A DNA stretch of 64,000 nucleotides from Caryophanales bacterium UBA6865 (lineage in GTDB: Bacteria; Bacillota_I; Bacilli_A; RFN20; CAG-826), in the NCBI GenBank assembly GCA_002449265.1, contig DKCV01000016.1, positions 1-64,000 of the forward strand, given 5' to 3'. The position numbers and the translations under genes are program-made. Below, one piece after another: positions 45,254-53,415 of the stretch. Below the pieces are notes generated by a model, which saw only the letters and a list, made by a program, of their open reading frames with translations, was not told the DNA's origin and searched no databases. The stretch's first letter is position 1, and each line of letters starts with the position of its first letter.

Positions 45254-47785
45254 TTACGCATTTTTTTGCGCTTTGCTGCATCCAAGATAGATATTATCGG
45301 AAGTATCATAAGTGTTGGTGCCACTTGCTTTTTCACCAAAGCGGATACGTACCGTATAGACGAATTCGACTTCTTTTTCATCACCATTAGCGTCCGTTAC
45401 TTTTTCTTTGGTCTCGTAATCTTTTACAAGATAGTTGTATTCGCCGATAGTTTGATTCGAGTAGCCATTTTCGCTTAATAGCGATTTGTAGTCCGCTAGA
45501 TAAGCATCATCCATTTGTTTGTTATAGATGCAGATATCCCCCGAGCCATCATAATTCGGCGTTGTCTCCCAAGAATAGGAAACGCCAAATTGTGGTAAAT
45601 AAGGAATTAAATCAGTCACAGTCTCCCCAAACGTTTTCACCATGATTGCTTTCACTTTTGATTCTTCGGACCATTTGGTAGGCAAATTCGTGCTTAAATT
45701 GTTGAACGAATCTTCGTTTACGACTTTGCTAGGGAAAGCGAGCTTAGTAGCGTCGTCATATTCGAACTTGAGCTCTTCTTTTCCCGTCATGACCCCACCA
45801 TAGACGTATTTGTAATTGATCTTGGAAAGGCGACCACTCTCATCCAAGGTGATCACAAGGGATTTGTCGACAAGATAATCAAGCTTTACGCTCCCCATGA
45901 TGTTAGAGGAGATGTGTTTGACGTTATCTCTTAAAACGAAGGTATTCTCTGCGCTTCCTTTTTGGAATACTTTGGAATCGAAATTGAACCCAAAATGCGC
46001 TTCTAAAGTGTCGGTAGTATCGATTTTGTTTACTATTGGGTACGCTGTCCCTGGCTTTTGAACCCCTTGGACATTAGCTTCGCGCGTGATTTTAAAAGGA
46101 ATAATGCCGCCTTCGACTTGCTTATAGCCTTGTCGCGTATATTCTTTGGAATCTTTCGAGAATAGTCTTCGATTGGCCCAGTCTTGGATGAAGTAGGAGC
46201 CTTTTTTGTAGTAGTAGTTTGTTTTCGGCAATTCGTTCGATGGCTCGCCCTCTTGCCCCTCTTTGGTGCTTAATCCGTATCCGTTAGCGGTCCAGCTAAC
46301 TTCTTTTAAATGACTAATTGCCTGATTGAGTTTTGCGTTTTCTGCATCTTCCGACTCATAGCTAGTAGGAATTGTAATAGAGGCATCTTTGATGATGGAT
46401 GAGGTTGCAAGGAGCATAAGTTCCGTTTCGTTGCCGTTTGCGTCAGCGTAATAAGCATCGATATAGGAACGGAACGTTAAGGTATTGCCGTTTATCTCTA
46501 GCGTCATGGATGTGACGTCTCGCATGATGATGTCAGTTAAAACGGTTAAGCCAGCAAGGGATTCGAATAAGCGGTCGGTATTGAAACCGAAATAAGTGAA
46601 TTTGTTATTCTCGCCTAAGAAGGAATCGGCATCGATTTCATCTTGGAATGAGAAAATCCCATTCCCCCAAGTGAAGTCTTTCTTTTCGAATTCTTGCGTT
46701 GCCACTTTGTTTTGCCCATCGATGTAGTGATCAATAGCAGGGGTTAAGCCATCTTCCGTTTCCTCGCCTTTTGTCAAGATGTAAGTGTAGGTTTCTTCGT
46801 TGGTTTTATCTTCCAAAGAATAGGCGATCTTATCGTCTTTGCGGTCACTTCCGATTGCGGAAGTGATTCCGGTTTTCCCATAGGAAGTCCAAGTAGAGGA
46901 AGAACTCGTGCGATATTTGATTTCGGTATCGAAGCCGATAGTGGGGGCTACCAATAAGTCTTTTGTGCTTTGTTCAAGGTGAAGGGTCGGTAACTTGTAG
47001 GTAGCGACGAAATTAGCGAGTTTCTCGTCGGAAGTCTCGTTTAATTTTCCGAACTTTCCCGTGAGAAAAGCGCTTAGATTAGAGCTGTCTTCGTCTGGTT
47101 GGTTATAAAGAGTAAAAGAAAGACTGCCATCTTCTTCGACTAGGAATGTGACATCGTATATTCTTGTTTCTGAATCGCCATACGTATAGCCCATTAAAGA
47201 GCACATGATGCTTAAAACTTCTTCGTCGTCTGAATGAACGGCCCCGTTTTTGTAATAGAAAGACGCTTTCGTTAGACCAAGGCCGTTATTGAAATCCTTA
47301 TTGCCTTTTTTGAACAATTTAAGCGGGTTCATGTCGGTGCAGCTATTCACCCCGACTAATTTATCATTTTCGTCATAATAAGTGGTGGCTTTGCCTAGTT
47401 CGATATTTCCTTTGCTATCATAACTAAAGGAATAGACGAGCTTATCGCCATAATCCTTGTTGAAGCTATCTAATAGAAGATAGCCGCTTTTGCTCCAGCC
47501 GAAAGAGACATAGTCCGAAGTATAAATATCAACGAGATTGACGTCTTTTTCGTTCGCATCTTTTTCGGTGTAATAAACGCTCATAGAAGAAGCTTCAACA
47601 GTCTTGTTTAGCTTATCGACAACATTAGCGATAAGTGCCTCTTTATCCACTGGCGTTGGGGTGACTGAGCTATCGGAAGATGATGGCTCGCTTGCCACAG
47701 GATCGCTAGATTTATCTGTGTTTTCTCCGCAAGCGGCAAGTAAACTCGCTACGCATAGTAACAATAATGTTCGTTTCTTTTTCAT
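45254..47785 (-). CDS. Large lipoprotein with a PY-GF C-terminal module
   Basis: An 843-residue predicted lipoprotein with lipobox LAAC (Cys19) and a Ser/Pro/Asp tether. It is a paralogue of 18182-20473, with the same order of 'YGDKLVYSFSY', 'NNKFTYFG'-type strands, and 'NTFVLRDNVKHISS' versus 'KTYVLRDHTLSYVS'. The C-terminal module starts 'IPYLPQFGVSY' and has 'YKSLLSENGY'. The start follows TAGGAGAA. It is second and last in its operon, ending at the hairpin at 45219. No catalytic residues were recognised. Confidence 0.84.
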   Translation of the reverse strand: MKKKRTLLLLCVASLLAACGENTDKSSDPVASEPSSSDSSVTPTPVDKEALIANVVDKLNKTVEASSMSVYYTEKDANEKDVNLVDIYTSDYVSFGWSKSGYLLLDSFNKDYGDKLVYSFSYDSKGNIELGKATTYYDENDKLVGVNSCTDMNPLKLFKKGNKDFNNGLGLTKASFYYKNGAVHSDDEEVLSIMCSLMGYTYGDSETRIYDVTFLVEEDGSLSFTLYNQPDEDSSNLSAFLTGKFGKLNETSDEKLANFVATYKLPTLHLEQSTKDLLVAPTIGFDTEIKYRTSSSSTWTSYGKTGITSAIGSDRKDDKIAYSLEDKTNEETYTYILTKGEETEDGLTPAIDHYIDGQNKVATQEFEKKDFTWGNGIFSFQDEIDADSFLGENNKFTYFGFNTDRLFESLAGLTVLTDIIMRDVTSMTLEINGNTLTFRSYIDAYYADANGNETELMLLATSSIIKDASITIPTSYESEDAENAKLNQAISHLKEVSWTANGYGLSTKEGQEGEPSNELPKTNYYYKKGSYFIQDWANRRLFSKDSKEYTRQGYKQVEGGIIPFKITREANVQGVQKPGTAYPIVNKIDTTDTLEAHFGFNFDSKVFQKGSAENTFVLRDNVKHISSNIMGSVKLDYLVDKSLVITLDESGRLSKINYKYVYGGVMTGKEELKFEYDDATKLAFPSKVVNEDSFNNLSTNLPTKWSEESKVKAIMVKTFGETVTDLIPYLPQFGVSYSWETTPNYDGSGDICIYNKQMDDAYLADYKSLLSENGYSNQTIGEYNYLVKDYETKEKVTDANGDEKEVEFVYTVRIRFGEKASGTNTYDTSDNIYLGCSKAQKNA

Positions 47786-47818
47786 GTTTTTCTCCTAAGT
47801 TTATCGTTATGAAGGTGA

Positions 47819-49774
47819 TTAACTTGCTCTAGATAGTGTCATCGACGTTGTAGTAGAAGTTATTTTAATTTGTTTTCCATCGTTAGAAATGATGTTTGGT
47901 TCAAGGCGCTTTCCATTGCCCTCGTTTAATACGTTGGTTGTGCTCTTTTGGATGGTGGACTTCACATTAGAGAAAACAAGAACGTATTCATTGGAAAGGA
48001 GTTCTACATCGTAATCGAACGAGTATTGGTTCCCGCCATCTATAGTTGCCGTGCCACTAGTTTTATCCGCGAATGTTAATGTGTTGAGCGAGTTTTTGTA
48101 AGTCGCTCCGACTAGCATTGCCTTAATCGCTTCTAATCCGTCTAGCTTCGCTTTGATAACGACTTCGATACTATCGGTAATGAGAGGGTTAGAAGTCGCC
48201 TTTACGATTACTTTTACTTTTCCCGCTTTTAAGCCTTTGAGAGTGAATTTAGAACTCTCTGGAAGGAGGGTTAACGTTGCGTATTGGCTCATGCCTTCGT
48301 TTTCGAAAGCGGCTTCAAAGCTTCTATCGGCGGCATCGATCGGGGTTACACTTACTTTATATTCCGCGGTTTGATCGATTTCGATTTCCTTAAGCGAAGT
48401 GACACCGATTTCGATCTTTTGGGCTGGGACATCGATTACTTTTATTTTGATGGAGGAAGTTTTTAGATAGGAATTTATAATCGTGACGGTCGCTTCGCCT
48501 TTTGAAATGGCCGTTAGATAAGTGATATTCCCTTTCGTGTTATAGCCGATAACGCTTGAATTAGAGATGCTTTCTACCGAATAAGTATCCGCTAAATGCA
48601 AAGCGGGGCTGACGTTAGTGACTTCAACCGGGACTTCGTCTCCGATATAAAGGAGAGCTTCGCCTTCTCCTTTATTTCTCCAGCTTTTGGTATCAATATC
48701 GAAAGTTTGTACCAAATAGTTAGAGCGATTGAGCGTTTCGTTATCTTCTTCTTTACGTTCCCCATAAGAAATCGTAAAAGCGAACTTGTCTGGTTTCGTT
48801 GCTTTGGCCCCATCCTTTTTCTTGTTATTTGTAAAGTCATAATCGACTGAAGAAAATGGTTCAATAGAATAACTGCCCTTTGTTAATTGCCCATTTTGAT
48901 TTATCGAGAAAGAGAGGCTATTTTCGTAATAGCGTTTGTCATAAGAAACGGAAGCGTCAACATAGTTTGTGGTTAGCGCGTATGTGGTTTCGCTATTTTC
49001 GCTATTTGAAACGAATTTGAGATTTTCTTTTGCATCCTCTAAACCAAAGAAATAAGAGTCAGATATCACTGTCGATAAAAGCGAAGATAGTCCGAACACC
49101 GCATTGTTTTTGTAAACGTAGGAGAATAGCTTTGTGTAGTTATCGACTTGTTCTTGGCTTAAGTCTTCATCTAGGACTCCAATGGTTGTTTCTTCCACGC
49201 TATCGGGCTTTAAACTCAAAGCGGTTAAAGATTTGCCTACCATGTAATAACGAACTTTCGTATTCGCGTCATAGTTGATTTGCAGTGAATCTTTATAGAC
49301 ATTGAATTCGATAGAGGAGTTAATCGTCCCATCCATCGCTTCTTCTTTTTCGTGGTCTAGCCCTTCTAGTAGAATAGACTTTAGTTTGCTTAAGAGAGCA
49401 TCCTTTGTCATGATGACTTGGAAATCGATGGAATCGCTTTTGTCGGTTCCCTCAAGCTTTATGGCAATGGTGGCGTTTCCTTCTTCTTTGGCGGTGAGTA
49501 ATCCCTCGCTAGAAACAGCTAAAACATTTTCGTTAGAACTAGTAAAAGAAACGGTTTTCGTTTCCGCTTCCGCTGGCTCGATTTCCCAAGTAAGCTTTAG
49601 TGTCTCACCGACTTTTAATTCTTTCTTATCCGCGATTAATTTGATTCCAGTGGCTTCAATTACTGAGGACGTCACGTCTCCCGAATCTCCACCTTTTGGA
49701 TCAACATCATTATCGCATGAAGCAAGTAGCAACGCTGAAGATAGGACTGCCATTACGAGGCGACACCTGCGCAT
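47819..49774 (-). CDS. Big_2-domain lipoprotein
   Basis: A 651-residue predicted lipoprotein. The signal peptide starts MRRCRL rather than the usual Lys-rich pattern, with lipobox LASC (Cys20). A Big_2 domain lies at about 40-120 ('GIKLIADKKELKVGETL', 'VLAVSSEGLLTAKEEGNATI'). A helix and the module with 'SDSYFFGLEDAKENLKF' follow, then two more Ig-like sets ('APQKIEIGVTSLKEIEIDQTAEY'-like region near 440-530). The C-terminus is short and Ser/Thr-rich. Related to 41134 and 3144. The start follows AAAGGAGGG. First gene of its operon. Confidence 0.84.
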   Translation of the reverse strand: MRRCRLVMAVLSSALLLASCDNDVDPKGGDSGDVTSSVIEATGIKLIADKKELKVGETLKLTWEIEPAEAETKTVSFTSSNENVLAVSSEGLLTAKEEGNATIAIKLEGTDKSDSIDFQVIMTKDALLSKLKSILLEGLDHEKEEAMDGTINSSIEFNVYKDSLQINYDANTKVRYYMVGKSLTALSLKPDSVEETTIGVLDEDLSQEQVDNYTKLFSYVYKNNAVFGLSSLLSTVISDSYFFGLEDAKENLKFVSNSENSETTYALTTNYVDASVSYDKRYYENSLSFSINQNGQLTKGSYSIEPFSSVDYDFTNNKKKDGAKATKPDKFAFTISYGERKEEDNETLNRSNYLVQTFDIDTKSWRNKGEGEALLYIGDEVPVEVTNVSPALHLADTYSVESISNSSVIGYNTKGNITYLTAISKGEATVTIINSYLKTSSIKIKVIDVPAQKIEIGVTSLKEIEIDQTAEYKVSVTPIDAADRSFEAAFENEGMSQYATLTLLPESSKFTLKGLKAGKVKVIVKATSNPLITDSIEVVIKAKLDGLEAIKAMLVGATYKNSLNTLTFADKTSGTATIDGGNQYSFDYDVELLSNEYVLVFSNVKSTIQKSTTNVLNEGNGKRLEPNIISNDGKQIKITSTTTSMTLSRAS

Positions 49775-49829
49775 TATTTCGTCCCTCCTTTAAACTAATT
49801 TTTCATTAATTCTATTTAATGATTTTTCT

Positions 49830-49857
49830 ACTATAATAACGACGTTTTGATTGTCAA
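49830..49857 (-). promoter_or_regulatory. Promoter of the 49774-45254 operon
   Basis: On the minus strand, TTGACA (49852-49857), a 16-bp spacer and TATAGT (49830-49835). Boxes and spacing equal those of the divergent promoter at 50017-50044. Confidence 0.7.
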
Positions 49858-50016
49858 TTTTTATTTGCGATATGCACTTTTATATTTTACGTTTTGACAG
49901 CAATTTTCGACTTAGTTTGCTTAAAACCATTGCGATATTTGTTGCTATTGTCGCAAACTTCTTCTTCATAATTTATCAAAAATATTAAATAAAAAGTCAA
50001 AAAAATAAATTAATGA

Positions 50017-50044
50017 TTGACAATGATTATCCCTTTTTTATAGT
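50017..50044 (+). promoter_or_regulatory. Promoter of the 50087 lipoprotein gene
   Basis: TTGACA (50017-50022), a 16-bp spacer and TATAGT (50039-50044). A Fur-like site overlaps the -35 and the spacer. Confidence 0.7.
50018..50032. promoter_or_regulatory. Fur-family-like operator
   Basis: TGACAATGATTATCC matches the 7-1-7 Fur box TGATAAT-N-ATTATCA at 12 of 14 fixed positions. Its position over the -35 is the same as at 6004-6018, which suggests one regulator controls both genes. Confidence 0.5.
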
Positions 50045-50086
50045 AGCCCATATCGAGGGGTTTTAGTCTCAAAGAAAGGGGATAAT

Positions 50087-53000
50087 ATGAAAAAACACAG
50101 TATCGTACTCGTTGCGTTGGCGTCATTATTGACTTTAGCATCATGCAACGAAGAAGCACCTGGCTCTAATTCAACGGATAGCGGCGTATCCACGGGAGAG
50201 GTATCGTCCTCGGGGGACACCAGTTCTAGCGAGATAGAAGCGACGTATAACATTGCGGTCAATAATCCAACCGGCGCGACGATCACTACAAACGTCAACG
50301 AGGCAAAAGCAGGGGGCACGGTTACTTTCACGATCGCGATCGCCGATACTTATCACAAAGCTTTAGGCGAAGTGAAAGTCACAAAAGGGAACGAAGACAT
50401 TGCCTATGAATTAAATGATGGAACGTATTCGTTCACGATGCCAAAAGGGGATGTTGCTATCCAAGCGACTTTAATTGATGTGAATCATAGTTTTGGGATT
50501 ACTGTCAATAAGGATAGCCACATCACTAACGCGACTTTTAAAATCGATGGTGTAATACTGCAAGATGGCGAAAAAATCTTAGCGGGCAAGAAAGTCGAAA
50601 TGATCGTGTCTATGGAAGAGAACTATTTCTTGGATGGAGAACCTACTACTTCCGTAAGCGGATTAACTTTCGAAAAAAGCGGCGATACCTATTCTTTCAC
50701 GATGCCAGAAGAGGATGTGACGATTACTTTAAAGAGCAAATACGTTGCTCCAAGTCATAGCATTTCTGCAAATCCAGTGGAAGGCGCGACCGTCAATTTA
50801 AATCAAACAACCGCAAAAGCGGGAGAAACTGCGACCTTCACCATTGCAATTACCGATCAGGAAAAAGAGCTTGGTGAAGTAAAAGTTTTATTCGGAACAA
50901 CGGAAATTAAATACGCTCTTAATGATGGCGTCTATACATTTACCATGCCGGAAGGCGACGTCACTATTAACGTAACTCTTAAAAACGTTATTCACACTTA
51001 CTCTTTGTCTTATACGAAGGACGAGCATATCACCGCTGTAACTTTCGAGGTCGATGGTACTACTCTAGGCGAAAATCCACAAATTGAAGCAGGGAAAACC
51101 GTCACTATGACTTTAACGTTATTAGACGGCTATGAGCTCGATGGCGTTCCAACTCTTAGTGTCGCTGGTACCACTTTGTCCACCATTACCGAAGGAACAA
51201 GCTATTCTTTCACGATGCCCGCTGAGAACCTTACGGTGACGTTAAATAGCAAAGCGAAAGCCCCGGTTTCTACAGAATATAAAATCACTACCTTTGAGTA
51301 TTGCTCATTTGTCACTAAGGCTACGATAAATGGTGTAGATTCTACTTCCTTTGATTTCAACCAAAATATCGAGGCTGGAACTGAAGTTGAAATCGTTGCG
51401 AACGTTTCCTCCACTAACCTTAAAAATTATGATTATTGCATTGTTATCAACGGCGAAATGCAAAGTGCAAAAATGAAGGAAAGTACTTCTTCTTGCTCGG
51501 ACTTCTTTATAATGCCGAATGATAACGTAGTCGCTTACATTGTTCCGGTTAATTCAACAGCCTCGACTAATTCCTATAAATTAACCTTTGAAAATTCTCA
51601 AGATTACACGATTTATGGTGTCGTCTCAGGCAAGAAGTATTCTAAAAGCAAACCAATCGTATTGTTTATTATGCCAAAAGAAGGCTATGCAATTGATAAA
51701 GTGTATTACACGAATACCAATTGTCCTTCATACGAGGCCGGTGGTAAAAATAATTTTGACTCAAAGGGACATAATACGTATTCAAAGCTTATATCCACAA
51801 CGGAAGCAACTGTCCTCCATGTAGAAACAAAAGCCGCCACGACAGTCTTTAGCAATGTTACATTCGCTGATCAAGACAAAATTCAAGTGACGGGTCAGAC
51901 TCAAAATCTTGCCGCTGGCAACAAAGTAACATTGCTCGTTAAAGGACAAGCTCCTTATTACGTCAAAGGAATCAAATCCATAAAAGGAAGCGATGGAACC
52001 GATTATACAGCCAATGGTACTTTTGACATTTACGATGGCAGTCTCGTTATTGATTCTTTACCCGATCAAGACATCGTTGTGACCCTTGATATTGATGAAG
52101 GTATACCTGTAGAAGTGGAAAAAGGCGATTATATCGAATCTTACACGGTTACAAATATTACTAGTGATAATAAAGAAGTTCCACAAGACGCTGCATCTCC
52201 TTTAGCCTATAAGGGTGCAACGCTTAAAATCGTTCCTACTTTAAGTAGCGGCGTCACAACGAGCAAATCCGATATTACCGCATATTGCAATGGCGAAAAG
52301 ATGGTTTATTCCAGTGGCGGCTTTACATTCGCTATACCGGAAAGCCCGGCTGTGGAGAAATACACCATTACCTTCTTAGTTCCTACAAAACACATGATTG
52401 GTTTTGACGCTGAAGCGAAAGAGTATTCGCTTACCTCCCTTAGTGCCTCTAGCGCTTTTGCGGGTGAAGATATCAGTTTCTATCTTAAGGCGAATGTTGG
52501 ATATAGGATCGGCGCGGTGAGTCTAAGTAACGGCGGAGAAGTCACGAAAGGCGATGACGGCAAATACCATTTCTCAATGCCTGATGAAAACGTGAGCGTG
52601 GTGGTAAAAACGATAGAAGTAACCACTTATACGATTACGCTCGAAAAAGACGAAGGCGTTGCATCGTTATTGTTTACTGACGAAAGTGGCAACACCGTTC
52701 TTCCTCCTGAGAATGGCAAAATCGTTGTAAACGAAGGGACAAAGCTTACTTTAAAGGTCACGACGAATAATGGTTATGATCTTACGAAAGTTCTTTTCGG
52801 TGAAACCGATATTACTTCCAATATGGAATTTACGGTCACTATGAACCAAACGTTAAAAGTAACGACTACAGAGGTAGCGAAAGCAAAGGTTAATGTCACG
52901 ATTGCTGGTCCTAGCGAAAGCGAGGTAGAGGTGCGTATTTGTGACAACGATATTGTTAGGAGCGATGGCACTTGTTATATCGGCCACGAGGTGAATGTAA

Positions 53001-53194
53001 AATTCTCTCTTAAAGCATCGATCAGCAAAAATTACAAAACCATTGCCAAAAACCAATTCAAGGTCACGAGTGGAAATACTGATATTACGTTTACTTATGA
53101 TGCGACATATGGTGTTAGATTCACGATGCCAGAAGGAGAAGTAACGATTGTCTTTACTCCAGTTCTGAATGAAACAACCACATCAACGAATTAA
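50087..53194 (+). CDS. Large lipoprotein of divergent InlB-type repeats
   Basis: A 1035-residue predicted lipoprotein with lipobox LASC (Cys20). After the tether come at least eight repeats of about 75-95 residues of the divergent InlB/Flg_new_2 type, each ending near 'YSFTMP-x-x-DV' (for example YSFTMPKGDV, YSFTMPEEDV, YTFTMPEGDV, YHFSMPDENV, VRFTMPEGEV). Such repeats form elongated surface stalks. No LRR or enzyme domain is attached, so the stalk itself may bind ligand. ATG 50087 follows AAAGGGG. Single-gene unit with its own promoter and terminator, possibly metal-regulated. Confidence 0.88.
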   Translation: MKKHSIVLVALASLLTLASCNEEAPGSNSTDSGVSTGEVSSSGDTSSSEIEATYNIAVNNPTGATITTNVNEAKAGGTVTFTIAIADTYHKALGEVKVTKGNEDIAYELNDGTYSFTMPKGDVAIQATLIDVNHSFGITVNKDSHITNATFKIDGVILQDGEKILAGKKVEMIVSMEENYFLDGEPTTSVSGLTFEKSGDTYSFTMPEEDVTITLKSKYVAPSHSISANPVEGATVNLNQTTAKAGETATFTIAITDQEKELGEVKVLFGTTEIKYALNDGVYTFTMPEGDVTINVTLKNVIHTYSLSYTKDEHITAVTFEVDGTTLGENPQIEAGKTVTMTLTLLDGYELDGVPTLSVAGTTLSTITEGTSYSFTMPAENLTVTLNSKAKAPVSTEYKITTFEYCSFVTKATINGVDSTSFDFNQNIEAGTEVEIVANVSSTNLKNYDYCIVINGEMQSAKMKESTSSCSDFFIMPNDNVVAYIVPVNSTASTNSYKLTFENSQDYTIYGVVSGKKYSKSKPIVLFIMPKEGYAIDKVYYTNTNCPSYEAGGKNNFDSKGHNTYSKLISTTEATVLHVETKAATTVFSNVTFADQDKIQVTGQTQNLAAGNKVTLLVKGQAPYYVKGIKSIKGSDGTDYTANGTFDIYDGSLVIDSLPDQDIVVTLDIDEGIPVEVEKGDYIESYTVTNITSDNKEVPQDAASPLAYKGATLKIVPTLSSGVTTSKSDITAYCNGEKMVYSSGGFTFAIPESPAVEKYTITFLVPTKHMIGFDAEAKEYSLTSLSASSAFAGEDISFYLKANVGYRIGAVSLSNGGEVTKGDDGKYHFSMPDENVSVVVKTIEVTTYTITLEKDEGVASLLFTDESGNTVLPPENGKIVVNEGTKLTLKVTTNNGYDLTKVLFGETDITSNMEFTVTMNQTLKVTTTEVAKAKVNVTIAGPSESEVEVRICDNDIVRSDGTCYIGHEVNVKFSLKASISKNYKTIAKNQFKVTSGNTDITFTYDATYGVRFTMPEGEVTIVFTPVLNETTTSTN

Positions 53195-53214
53195 TAAAGA
53201 TGGGACGATGATAT

Positions 53215-53244
53215 GGACCTAGCGAAGGAGCTAGGCCCTTTTTT
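53215..53244 (+). terminator. Terminator of the 50087 gene
   Basis: CCTAGC and GCTAGG form a stem with loop GAAGGA, extended by G-C pairs, followed by TTTTTT. It lies 20 bp after the stop. Confidence 0.75.
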
Positions 53245-53369
53245 CGTAAAAGGAGATACTAAAGAAAAGCCAAGGTAACGCTAAAGAATATCAAGAGTTT
53301 TTATTTTCCTAATAGTTTTATAAGAATCGGTTTTCTTTTGAATGCAAAGAGTTCGGCTTGCCCCGTTAC

Positions 53370-53403
53370 AAAAAGAAAAAGCAAGGAGCGATTTCCTTGC
53401 TTT
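53370..53403 (-). terminator. Terminator of the Opp/M6 operon
   Basis: AAAGCAAGGA (53378-53387) pairs with TCCTTGCTTT (53394-53403). Read on the minus strand a T-rich run (TTTTTCTTTTT) follows. It lies 12 bp after the minus-strand stop at 53416. Confidence 0.75.
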
Positions 53404-53415
53404 AACTTTTGCCAA

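Noticed and set aside
49302..49793. 163-codon plus-strand open frame
   Set aside because: Antisense to the Big_2 lipoprotein at 47819-49774 and running into its promoter region. Ser-rich composition is typical of a shadow frame.
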